NCBI RefSeq assembly: GCF_004153545.1
Contig: NZ_SDVA01000019.1
Location: forward strand, 1-54,625
Source: Serinicoccus sediminis
GTDB taxonomy: Bacteria; Actinomycetota; Actinomycetes; Actinomycetales; Dermatophilaceae
Reading direction: 5' to 3'
Length of the DNA stretch: 54,625 bases
The translations under genes were made by a program, and so were the position numbers. The notes under the pieces are model-generated. The model did not search any database. It was not told the origin of the DNA and saw nothing but the letters and a program-made list of their open reading frames with translations. The stretch's first letter is position 1; every line of letters starts with the position of its first letter. Positions 38,075 to 45,127 of the stretch are shown here, in pieces.

Positions 38075-38614
38075 ATGCCGTCCCGAGTGCTCTCCGTGCA
38101 GCTCAGCCCCGTCCACGAGTTCAGCAAGGATCCGGCCACCGAGATCGAGCTGGTGGAGGGGTATGGCGTGCGGGGGGACGCGCACGCCGGCGTCACCGTG
38201 CAGCACCGGCACCGGCTGAAGAAGGACCCGACGGCGCCCAACCTGCGCCAGGTGCACCTCGTCCACGCCGAGCTCTTTGACGACCTCGCCGAGCTCGGGC
38301 ACACCGTGCGGCCTGGCGACCTGGGGGAGAACGTCACGACGACCGGCATCGACCTGCTGGCGCTGGCGCGGGGCACCCGGCTGACCCTGGGGCAGGCGGA
38401 GGTGGAGGTCACGGGGCTGCGCAACCCGTGCTACCAGATCGACGACTTCCAGCCCGGCCTGTTGAAGCAGGTGCTGCGCCGGCGCGGCGACGGCGCGGTG
38501 GAGCGGCTCACCGGCGTCATGGCCGTCGTCACCCGCAGCGGCTCGGTGCGGCCGGGTGACCACATCGGGGTGGCGGCGCCGGACGGCCCGCTGGTGGCAC
38601 TGGCACCCGTGTAG
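38075..38614 (+). CDS. MOSC domain protein
   Basis: 179 residues. It fits the MOSC fold of molybdenum cofactor sulfurases and YiiM-like proteins: GVRGDAHAG, LGENVTTTGIDLLALARGTRLTLGQAEVEVTGLRNPCYQID with the conserved Cys (NPCYQ). It may carry sulfur to or detoxify a small molecule (YiiM/YuaD-like). CAGAAT lies seven bases before the ATG at 38075; another in-frame ATG at 38066 cannot be excluded. Confidence 0.88.
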   Translation: MPSRVLSVQLSPVHEFSKDPATEIELVEGYGVRGDAHAGVTVQHRHRLKKDPTAPNLRQVHLVHAELFDDLAELGHTVRPGDLGENVTTTGIDLLALARGTRLTLGQAEVEVTGLRNPCYQIDDFQPGLLKQVLRRRGDGAVERLTGVMAVVTRSGSVRPGDHIGVAAPDGPLVALAPV

Positions 38615-38637
38615 CCCACCCCCACCCGCGCTGCATC

Positions 38638-38678
38638 GTGTGCGGTCGTGGCCCTCTAAGGGCCACCAGCGCGCACAC
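38638..38678. terminator. hairpin after the MOSC gene
   Basis: GTGTGCG (38638-38644) pairs with CGCACAC (38672-38678), enclosing GTGGCCCT (38648-38655) and AGGGCCAC (38659-38666). It lies 23 bases past the MOSC stop. The sequence is related to the hairpin at 32905-32961. Confidence 0.65.
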
Positions 38679-38721
38679 TCCCACCCGCGAGAACGGCATA
38701 CCGGAGAAATAGCCACGAATT

Positions 38722-38770
38722 CTCGACCTGCATTTCCTCGCGGCTGCGCGTACCATGAAATGCTGTCGAG
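38722..38770. promoter_or_regulatory. inverted repeat in the PAP2 leader region
   Basis: CTCGAC-CT-GCATTTC (38722-38736) faces GAAATGC-T-GTCGAG (38757-38770), 13 pairs around a 20-base loop, in an AT-rich stretch 57 bases before the PAP2 start. It could be a leader hairpin or a protein-binding site. Confidence 0.5.
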
Positions 38771-38826
38771 GCCCAAACGGCGTGCCCAGACTCGTCCCAG
38801 TCTCCTTTCCTACGCTAGGAATCCTC

Positions 38827-39714
38827 ATGCTGACCCTTCGTCGCCTCACCAGCCTGCCGGTGCTCATCGGCGCCCTGGTGCTGCTGACGTTGCTGGTCGC
38901 AGGCCCGCTGCGGCAGGTGGACCGTTCTCTGCACGGCTTCTGGTCCGACGAGCTCACCCCCCGGTGGACCGACTTCCTCGACCAGGTGCCGAATGCCGTC
39001 GCCGGCCAGGCGGTATGCCTGCCCGTGCTGCTCGCCGTGGCGTTCTTCCTCGCGTGGAAGCACCGCACCTGGCGGCCTGTCGTCATCGCGGCCGCCGCCG
39101 AGCTGGGCTTCTACGCCGTCGTCGGCGGCCTCAAGGTCGTCCTCGCCCGCACCTCCCCCAAGGCCGACGACGTCTCGGGGCGCTTCTTCAACGGTGGTGC
39201 GGCGGAGCACGGCTGGTACGGCATCAGCTACCCCTCCGGACACGCGTCCGAGGCCATCCTCATCTACGGCGCCGCGGCCTACCTCATCGTCGTCTACGCC
39301 CACCCCGACACCCGGCTCATGCGCCGGCTCGGGTGGGCCATGGCGCTCATCACGGTCAACTCCATCGGCGTGGCCTACTACCTCGGCTACCACTGGCCCT
39401 CCGACCTGATCGGCGGCTTGCTCGTGGGCGCCGTGGTCCTCCGGGCCATCATCGACGCCGACCAGTGGTGGGTGCGGCGCCGCACCGCCACCTGGTGGCG
39501 CCAGCTCGAGAAGGCACCCGCCCACCCGCACCCCTCCGAGGCCACACCGCCGGTCACCGCGGCCCAGCCGGCCACGACGCGCACGCCCGTCGGTGCCCGC
39601 ACGCCGGTCGCCGCCCGCTCGACGACCAGGCGACCGGCGACGCACGGCATACCGGAGCCGAGCCCGCAGCCGGTCCCCGAGCGCCGCGAGCGCGACCCCG
39701 AGCTCGTCCCGTAG
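38827..39714 (+). CDS. PAP2-family membrane phosphatase-like protein
   Basis: 295 residues. Five or six membrane segments lie in residues 10-215, then a 75-residue Pro/Arg/Thr tail with repeats such as TRTPVGARTPVAAR. PAP2 motif 2 is intact (YPSGHAS) and motif 3 keeps His and Asp (YYLGYHWPSDLIGG). But the Arg of motif 3 (SRxxxxxHxxxD) is Ala, and motif 1 reads KVVLARTSP where KxxxxxxRP is usual. It may be a lipid phosphatase with altered chemistry or be inactive. ATG at 38827 has TAGGAA upstream. Confidence 0.82.
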   Translation: MLTLRRLTSLPVLIGALVLLTLLVAGPLRQVDRSLHGFWSDELTPRWTDFLDQVPNAVAGQAVCLPVLLAVAFFLAWKHRTWRPVVIAAAAELGFYAVVGGLKVVLARTSPKADDVSGRFFNGGAAEHGWYGISYPSGHASEAILIYGAAAYLIVVYAHPDTRLMRRLGWAMALITVNSIGVAYYLGYHWPSDLIGGLLVGAVVLRAIIDADQWWVRRRTATWWRQLEKAPAHPHPSEATPPVTAAQPATTRTPVGARTPVAARSTTRRPATHGIPEPSPQPVPERRERDPELVP

Positions 39715-39730
39715 CCCGCCGCCCCGCGTG

Positions 39731-40780
39731 GTGACCGACCCCCTGCCCGCCGTGGTCGTGGGCGGAGGACAGGCCGGGCTGGCCGCCTCCTTCTACCTGC
39801 GCCGTCGCGGCATCGAGCACGTCGTCCTCGACGCCGGCGACGCACCTGGCGGGGCCTGGCGGCACACCTGGCCCTCGCTGCGCCTCTTCTCCCCCGCGGC
39901 CTACTCCTCGCTCCCGGGCTGGCGCATGCCGCCGACCGACGGGCCCCAGAACCCGGACGCCGCCCACGTCATCGGCTACCTCGCCGCCTACGAGGAGCGG
40001 TACCACCTGCCCGTCCGCCGGCCGGTCCGCGTCCGGTCGGTCATCCGGCAGGACGGCACCTTCGTCCTCGACAGCGACCACGGCACCTGGCGGGCACGCA
40101 CGGTCGTGGGCGCGACGGGCACCTGGAGCAGGCCGTTCGTGCCCGCCGTGCCGGGGATCGAGGAGTTCCGCGGAGAGCAGCTGCACAGCTCGAGGTATGC
40201 CGGGCCCGCACCGTTCGCGGGGCGGCGCGTGCTCGTCGTCGGCGGTGCCAACTCCGGCGCGCAGGTCGCGACCGACCTGCTCCCGGTCGCGGACGTGACG
40301 TGGGCGACGCTCGGGCCGCCGCGCTACCTGCCCGACGAGGTCGACGGCCGCGAGCTCTTCCGGGTGGCTTCCGCCAGCCTACGGGGCGAGGGCGAGGGCG
40401 TCGGCAGCCTCGGCGACATCGTGGCGGTGCCGCCGGTGCGTCGGGCCCGGGACGCCGGCGACCTGGTCGCCACGCGGATGGTGGCCCGCCTGACGGCCCG
40501 CGGGGCGGTCGACCAGGACGGGACCGAGCGTGAGCTCGACGCCGTCGTGTGGTGCACCGGCTTCCGGCCCGAGCTGTCGTGGCTCGGCGGCCTGGACGTG
40601 CCTCGGCGCGCGGGCCGGGTCGTCACCGACGGCGGTCCCACCGTGCCGGGCGTGCCCGGGCTGTTCCTCCTCGGCTACGGCGACTGGACGGGCGCGGCGT
40701 CGGCCACCCTCATCGGGGTCGGTCAGTGGGCGCGGCGGGTGGCCGAGCAGGTCGACGCGCTGGTCGACGGCCTCGACTGA
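39731..40780 (+). CDS. FAD/NAD(P)-binding monooxygenase-like oxidoreductase
   Basis: 349 residues. Two dinucleotide folds: VVVGGGQAGLAASFYL near residue 8 (FAD) and RRVLVVGGANSGAQVA near 167 (NADPH). The middle has GGAWRHTWPSLRLFSP and the end LFLLGYGDWTGAASATLIGVG. It resembles flavin-containing monooxygenases of the CzcO type, often near heavy-metal genes, and an ArsR-CDF pair follows 18 bases downstream. The GTG start (39731, or 39728) has no ribosome site. Confidence 0.88.
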   Translation: MTDPLPAVVVGGGQAGLAASFYLRRRGIEHVVLDAGDAPGGAWRHTWPSLRLFSPAAYSSLPGWRMPPTDGPQNPDAAHVIGYLAAYEERYHLPVRRPVRVRSVIRQDGTFVLDSDHGTWRARTVVGATGTWSRPFVPAVPGIEEFRGEQLHSSRYAGPAPFAGRRVLVVGGANSGAQVATDLLPVADVTWATLGPPRYLPDEVDGRELFRVASASLRGEGEGVGSLGDIVAVPPVRRARDAGDLVATRMVARLTARGAVDQDGTERELDAVVWCTGFRPELSWLGGLDVPRRAGRVVTDGGPTVPGVPGLFLLGYGDWTGAASATLIGVGQWARRVAEQVDALVDGLD

Positions 40781-40786
40781 GGTGCC

Positions 40787-40808
40787 TATCATCGTCGTAT
40801 GGCGATGA
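40787..40808 (+). promoter_or_regulatory. leaderless promoter and possible operator of the arsR-type gene
   Basis: TATCAT (40787-40792) lies six bases before the ATG at 40799. TCATCG (40789-40794) and CGATGA (40803-40808) form an inverted repeat over the start codon, a suitable site for the ArsR-type repressor it encodes. Confidence 0.55.
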
Positions 40809-41191
40809 CACAGCGCTCAGCCGATGCTGCGGACACGAGCACCCTGCCCGCGCGCACCGAGCCGGACGCCGCCCTCGCGGCGGCCTGCCTCTTCCACGGC
40901 CTGGCCGACTCCTCCCGGGTGGCGATCCTGCGGCACCTGCTCCTGGGGGAGCACAACGTGCGCGGGCTCACCGACCACCTGGGCCTGGCCCAGTCGACCG
41001 TCTCCGGTCACCTGGCCTGCCTGCGGGACTGCGGCCTCGTGACGTCCCGGCCCGTGGGCCGCTCCTCGCTCTTCAGCGTCACCGAGCCCGCGCTCGTCAC
41101 GGCGCTCTTCGCGGCGGCGGAGCAGCTGCTGGCCGCGACCGGCGACGCGGTCGTCCTCTGCCCCGACACGGGCTCGGCGGCCACCCGGTGA
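40799..41191 (+). CDS. ArsR-family metal-responsive repressor
   Basis: 130 residues. The ArsR winged helix is CLFHGLADSSRVAILRHLLLGEHNVRGLTDHLGLAQSTVSGHLACLRDCGLV with wing RPVGRSSLFSV. Cys residues at about 30, in LACLRDC and in the C-terminal LCPD are candidates for Cd/Pb/Zn binding, as in CmtR. Its stop overlaps the CDF gene by four bases, so it likely represses that efflux gene until metal binds. TATCAT six bases before ATG points to a leaderless mRNA. Confidence 0.9.
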   Translation: MAMTQRSADAADTSTLPARTEPDAALAAACLFHGLADSSRVAILRHLLLGEHNVRGLTDHLGLAQSTVSGHLACLRDCGLVTSRPVGRSSLFSVTEPALVTALFAAAEQLLAATGDAVVLCPDTGSAATR

Positions 41192-41862
41192 GCGCCCTGC
41201 ACCTGCAGACTCCGGTCGTCCCGGAGCGCGCGCGGCGGCTGCGACGGCGGGCCAGGGCGCTGGCACTGACCTCGGTGGTCTACAACGTCCTCGAGGCCGT
41301 CGTCGCGATCGCGGCCGGCCTCGTGGCCGGGTCGGTGGCCCTGCTCGGCTTCGGCCTGGACTCCGTCGTCGAGGTGAGCAGCGGGCTCGTCGTGCTGTGG
41401 CAGTTCAGCCACCACCTGCCGCAGGAGCGGGAGCGGACGGCGCTGCGGCTCATGGCCGTCGCGTTCTTCGCGCTCGCGGCCCTGGTGTCCTTCGAGTCCG
41501 TGCGCGCGCTGGTGGTGGGCCGGGAGCCGGAGACCTCGACGGTCGGCATCGTGCTGGCCGCCGTCTCCCTCCTCGTCATGCCGGTCCTGTCCTGGGCGCA
41601 GCGCCGCACCGGCCGGGCGCTGGGGTCGAACGCCGTCGTCGCGGACGGCACGCAGACCCTGCTGTGCACCTACCTCTCCGCCGTGCTGCTCGTCGGGCTG
41701 CTGCTCAACGCCACCCTCGGGTGGTCGTGGGCCGACCCGGTCGCCGGCCTCGTCATCGCCGGCGTCGCGCTGCGCGAGGGGGTGCAGGCCTGGCAGGGCA
41801 AGGGCTGCTGCGCGCCGGTGGGCGGCGGCTGCGCCTGCGACTCGGGGGCGTGCGGGTGCTGA
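41188..41862 (+). CDS. cation diffusion facilitator-like efflux protein
   Basis: 224 residues with about six membrane segments. The pattern VAGSVALLGFGLDSVVEVSSGLVVLW and VVADGTQTLLCTYLSAVLL is the cation-efflux fold, with Asp residues in two helices as the metal site. The cytoplasmic domain of larger members is absent; instead a Cys-rich tail follows (GKGCCAPVGGGCACDSGACGC, six Cys), a likely metal-binding end. It probably exports Zn, Cd or a related metal under the ArsR-type repressor. Confidence 0.88.
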   Translation: MSALHLQTPVVPERARRLRRRARALALTSVVYNVLEAVVAIAAGLVAGSVALLGFGLDSVVEVSSGLVVLWQFSHHLPQERERTALRLMAVAFFALAALVSFESVRALVVGREPETSTVGIVLAAVSLLVMPVLSWAQRRTGRALGSNAVVADGTQTLLCTYLSAVLLVGLLLNATLGWSWADPVAGLVIAGVALREGVQAWQGKGCCAPVGGGCACDSGACGC

Positions 41863-41883
41863 GGCCGCCTCGGCCCGGCAGGG

Positions 41884-42243
41884 TCACCCGTCGCGCAGCC
41901 GCGTGAGGTGGGCGGCCACGACCTCGTCGACGAGGTCGAGCGGCAGCTCGGCGGCGTGCGGGAACTTCAGGGTTCCCCGGCCGGAGACGTAGGGCGCCAT
42001 CCGCGCGGCCAGCTCCGGGTCCTCGGAGGCGTCGGGCAGCGGGTAGATCGACGCGTGCCGGGCATACCCCGCGGTGTAGCAGACGGTCCGTCCGTCGAGG
42101 GTGAACGCGAGGATGCCGTAGGAGATCGTCTCGCCCAGCCCGGGCGCCGCGTCGTGGACCCGGGCGCGGATGAGCTCCACCCGCTCGCGCGCGGTCGGCG
42201 TCAGCGAGTCCAGGTATGCCGTGACGGCCTCGCCCTGGGCCAT
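41884..42243 (-). CDS. DUF1801 (YdhG-like) protein
   Basis: 119 residues: VTAYLDSLTPTARERVELIRARVHDAAPGLGETISYGILAFTLDGR, then HASIYPLP and GTLKFPHAAELPLDLV. This is the DUF1801/YdhG pattern; some members were called iron chaperones (frataxin-like) but the role is uncertain. TAGATT lies six bases before the ATG, back to back with the patatin promoter. Confidence 0.85.
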   Translation of the reverse strand: MAQGEAVTAYLDSLTPTARERVELIRARVHDAAPGLGETISYGILAFTLDGRTVCYTAGYARHASIYPLPDASEDPELAARMAPYVSGRGTLKFPHAAELPLDLVDEVVAAHLTRLRDG

Positions 42244-42275
42244 GCGCCCAATCTAGCCCTCTTATGCTCGGGTGT
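42244..42275. promoter_or_regulatory. compact divergent leaderless promoter
   Basis: Only 32 bases separate two start codons. On the plus strand TATGCT (42263-42268) lies seven bases before the GTG at 42276; on the minus strand TAGATT (42250-42255) lies six bases before the ATG at 42243. The two -10 elements are seven bases apart, so the two transcripts would diverge from almost one site. Confidence 0.65.
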
Positions 42276-43154
42276 GTGGCTCCGACCGTGACCGACACCG
42301 CGCTGATCTTCGAGGGCGGAGGGATGCGGGCGTCATACACCTCCGGGATGGTGGTGGCCCTCCTCGAGGCCGGCCTGCACCTGCCCTGGGTGGGTGGGAT
42401 CTCGGCCGGGGCGAGCAACACGTGCAACTACGTCAGCCACGACCCGTGGCGGGCGCGGCACAGCTTCACCGACTTCGCCTCCGACCCCCGCTTCGGCGAC
42501 TGGCGCTCGTTCGCCCGCGGGCAGGGGTGGTTCAACGCGCAGTACATCTACGAGGAGACGTCGCTGCCGAACCAGGCGCTGCCCTTCGACTGGGAGACCT
42601 TCGCGGCCGAGCCGGCGCAGGTGCGGATCGGCGCCTTCGACGCCGTGGCCGGGGAGCAGGTGTGGTGGGGGCGCGACGACCTGACCTCCCTGCGCGACCT
42701 CATGGTGCGGGTGCGGGCCTCCTCGACGATGCCGGTCGTCATGCCGCCGGTGACCATCGACGGGCGGGTCTACGTGGACGGGGCGCTGGGCAGCTCGGCG
42801 GGCATCGCGCTCGAGGCCGCCCGGGCCGACGGCTACGAGAAGTTCCTCGTGGTCCTCACCCAGGAGCGGGGCTACCGCAAGAGCGTGCAGCGCGGCGACT
42901 GGTACCTCCGGCGCCACTTCCGCCGCTACCCGGCGATCCCGCAGGCGCTGGCGGCGCGCCCGGCCCGCTACAACGCGGTGCGCGAGGAGCTCTTCGACCT
43001 CGAGGCCAGCGGCGCCGCCTACCTCTTCGTCCCTGAGCGGATGCCCGTCGGCAACGGCGAGCGCGACGTGGCCAGGCTGCGGGCCAGCCACGAGGCGGGG
43101 CTCGCCCAGGCGCGGGCCGAGCTGCCGGCCGTGCAGGAGTTCCTCGGCGTCTGA
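42276..43154 (+). CDS. patatin-like phospholipase
   Basis: 292 residues. Oxyanion loop FEGGGMRASYTSG near residue 12, nucleophile elbow GISAG with Ser43, and the catalytic Asp in YVDGALGSS. It resembles the YjjU group of bacterial patatins that act on acyl esters or lipids. GTG at 42276 was preferred over ATG at 42264 because TATGCT lies seven bases before the GTG, and the ATG lies inside that hexamer. Confidence 0.9.
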   Translation: MAPTVTDTALIFEGGGMRASYTSGMVVALLEAGLHLPWVGGISAGASNTCNYVSHDPWRARHSFTDFASDPRFGDWRSFARGQGWFNAQYIYEETSLPNQALPFDWETFAAEPAQVRIGAFDAVAGEQVWWGRDDLTSLRDLMVRVRASSTMPVVMPPVTIDGRVYVDGALGSSAGIALEAARADGYEKFLVVLTQERGYRKSVQRGDWYLRRHFRRYPAIPQALAARPARYNAVREELFDLEASGAAYLFVPERMPVGNGERDVARLRASHEAGLAQARAELPAVQEFLGV

Positions 43155-43165
43155 CCCTCGTCCGA

Positions 43166-43822
43166 TCAGTCGTCGAGGAAGTCGCGCAGCAGCTCGACGA
43201 GCTCCCGGGGCGCCTCCTCGTTGAGGGCGTGCCCGGCCCCGTCGACGATGCGCAGCCGCGCCGAGGGTATGCCGTCCGCCAGCGCCCGGGCGCCCGGCTG
43301 GTTGACCTTGTCCTTGGCGCCGACGAGGACGAGCGTCCGCGCCTCGACCCGGGCCAGCGCGTCGGTGAGGTCGGCCGAGCGGGTGGCCTCCAGCACCTGC
43401 AGCAGCCGGTCCTTGGAGACGCCGGCGTCGGCGAAGCGGGACGCGGGCACGAGCTTGAGCGCCGCCGCCTGCGCGCGCATGGCCAGCCGGGGCGGCCGCA
43501 CCTGGCCGGCGATCAGCACGAGCCGGCGGACCCGCTCAGGGAAGTCCGCGGCCATCCGGGTGGCGACCATCGCGCCGTAGGACACCCCGCACACGTCGAC
43601 CTGCTGCATCCCCTCGAGCATGAGCTGCTGGTCCAGCGCCGCCGCGGCGTCGCTCAGCCCGAGCATCTGCTTCTCGGTCGGGCGCAGACCGGGCACCCAC
43701 GGGGTGAGCAGGCGCCGGCTGCCGTAGAGCGGGACGACGACGTCCTCCCAGGCCATCGGTGCCTGGCCGACGCCGTGCAGCAGGACGAGCGGGGTGGGCG
43801 CGGCGCCCGCGGGCTCGCTCAC
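43166..43822 (-). CDS. alpha/beta hydrolase
   Basis: 218 residues. Motifs: LVLLHGVGQAPMAWE (oxyanion HG), nucleophile GVSYGA with Ser81, LVLVGAKDKV with the acidic residue and DGAGHALNEEAP with the His. The substrate is unknown. Its ATG overlaps the VOC gene stop by four bases, so the two are co-translated. Confidence 0.9.
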   Translation of the reverse strand: MSEPAGAAPTPLVLLHGVGQAPMAWEDVVVPLYGSRRLLTPWVPGLRPTEKQMLGLSDAAAALDQQLMLEGMQQVDVCGVSYGAMVATRMAADFPERVRRLVLIAGQVRPPRLAMRAQAAALKLVPASRFADAGVSKDRLLQVLEATRSADLTDALARVEARTLVLVGAKDKVNQPGARALADGIPSARLRIVDGAGHALNEEAPRELVELLRDFLDD

Positions 43823-44415
43823 CGGTCGTCCTCGGCACGCCCGACGGCGTTGTCACGGTCGTCGCCCTCGCGCTCGACGTCGCGGTCACCGCCCTCGCCC
43901 TCGGCGTCCTCGTCGGAGTGCGGGTCCTGACCCTGGCCGCCGGCCTCCCGTCGCTCCTCGAAGCCGTCCCGCTGCAGGTCACCGCTGTCGTCGCGCTCGT
44001 CCTCGTCGGTGATGTCCGGCGCGCCGTCGAAGTCACGGTCGCCGTCCTCCTCGGTGCGCGGCTCGGCCTCCTCGCCGCCGTCGTGCGGGTCGCTGACGCA
44101 GAACTCGTTGCCCGCCGGGTCGGTCATGACCGTCCAGCCGAAGCCCTCGACGTCGTGGGTGCGCACGACGTCGGCGCCCAGCTCCACCAGCCGCGCCACC
44201 TCCGGCGCCCGGTCGCCGCCGGAGAGGTCGAGGTGTAGCCGGTTCTTGCCCGGCATGATGCTCTCGACCCGCTGCAGGCCGATGGCGGGGGTGCCGGCCA
44301 GGACGACGAAGTCGCCCCAGTCGGCCGAGATCTCCCGGTGGAGCGCCTGGGCCCAGAACTCCGCGAGGGCCTGCGGGTCGTCGCAGTCGATGGTCACCAT
44401 CGTCACAGCCAGCAT
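43819..44415 (-). CDS. VOC-family protein with long acidic tail
   Basis: 198 residues. Residues 1-115 are a glyoxalase/bleomycin-resistance (VOC) domain: VTIDCDDPQALAEFWAQALHREI, RLHLDLSG and GWTVMTDPAGNEFCV, with possible metal ligands. Residues 116-198 are almost only Asp, Glu, Arg and Gly (GDRDFDGAPDITDEDERDD...), disordered and rare in this family. CACGAT seven bases before the ATG at 44415 supports this start over ATG 44424. The function is unknown. Confidence 0.82.
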   Translation of the reverse strand: MLAVTMVTIDCDDPQALAEFWAQALHREISADWGDFVVLAGTPAIGLQRVESIMPGKNRLHLDLSGGDRAPEVARLVELGADVVRTHDVEGFGWTVMTDPAGNEFCVSDPHDGGEEAEPRTEEDGDRDFDGAPDITDEDERDDSGDLQRDGFEERREAGGQGQDPHSDEDAEGEGGDRDVEREGDDRDNAVGRAEDDR

Positions 44416-44443
44416 GCGCCCCATCGTGTCAGGTCGGCGCCGG

Positions 44444-44512
44444 CCCGGCGGAATGCGTCGTCCTCGCCGCCCGCGGCCCACCCGGCGGAATGCGTCGCCC
44501 GCGCACCCGGTT
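44444..44512 (+). promoter_or_regulatory. sigma-R-like promoter of the osmC-type gene with a 17-bp repeat
   Basis: GGAAT (44487-44491), 18 bases and GTT (44510-44512) match the sigma-R/SigH promoter form exactly as at clpB and dnaK. A 17-base sequence containing GGCGGAATGCGTCG occurs at 44444-44460 and again at 44481-44497; only the second copy has the GTT at the right distance. Confidence 0.7.
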
Positions 44513-44550
44513 GACGCCCTCGACAGCATCCGCCAACGAAAGGACTACGT

Positions 44551-44991
44551 ATGCCCACGCGCACCGCACGAACCGACTGGACCGGCTCCCTGCAGGACGG
44601 GGCGGGCAAGGTGGAGCTCACCAGCTCCAAGGTCGGCACCTACGACGTGTCCTTCCCGAAGCGCGCGGCCGAGGACGCCGGCGGCACCACCTCCCCCGAG
44701 GAGCTCATCGCCGCGGCCCACTCCTCCTGCTACGCGATGCAGCTCTCGGCGCTGCTCGCCGAGGCCGGCGGCACGCCGCGGGCCCTGGAGGTCAAGGCCG
44801 ACGTCTCGCTCGGCGAGGACCCGGCCGGCGGCTTCCGGCTGACCGGCATCGCCCTCACCGTGCGCGGCGAGGTCGACAGCCTGGACGAGGACGCCTTCGT
44901 CAAGGCGGCCGAGGACGCCAAGGCCACCTGCCCCGTCAGCAAGGCCCTCACCGGCGTCGACATCACCCTGGACGCCGCGCTGCAGTCCTGA
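44551..44991 (+). CDS. osmC: OsmC-family peroxiredoxin
   Basis: 146 residues. The OsmC/Ohr fold has the two redox Cys in AAHSSCYAMQL and AKATCPVSKAL, and Glu in TSPEELIAAAHS. It reduces organic hydroperoxides in the cytoplasm. ATG at 44551 has AAAGGA upstream. The sigma-R-like promoter agrees with induction by thiol oxidation. It stands alone, followed by palindromic sequences. Confidence 0.93.
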   Translation: MPTRTARTDWTGSLQDGAGKVELTSSKVGTYDVSFPKRAAEDAGGTTSPEELIAAAHSSCYAMQLSALLAEAGGTPRALEVKADVSLGEDPAGGFRLTGIALTVRGEVDSLDEDAFVKAAEDAKATCPVSKALTGVDITLDAALQS

Positions 44992-45023
44992 GCCACCTGC
45001 CGCAAGCGGCACCGTCGGCCCCA

Positions 45024-45101
45024 GCGTTCACGTGAACGCCTGAACCGACGACACGCCCGGCCAGACCGGCCCAGTCGTTCACGTGAACGGCTGGGCCGGT
45101 C
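45024..45101. repeat. two GTTCACGTGAAC palindromes, the second in a long hairpin
   Basis: GCGTTCACGTGAACGC (45024-45039) is a perfect 16-bp palindrome. The same core at 45076-45089 is extended by GACCGGCCCAG (45064-45074) and CTGGGCCGGTC (45091-45101), a stem of about 18 pairs plus one T-G pair. They lie between the osmC-type and enoyl-CoA hydratase genes: terminator, operator or both. Confidence 0.6.
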
Positions 45102-45127
45102 CGCGTCGGTCTGCGATGCTCGCGGGT

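Noticed and set aside
38755-38826. Earlier ATG for the PAP2 gene
   Set aside because: It would add 24 residues with no membrane or signal character and lies inside the leader inverted repeat; TAGGAA fits the ATG at 38827.
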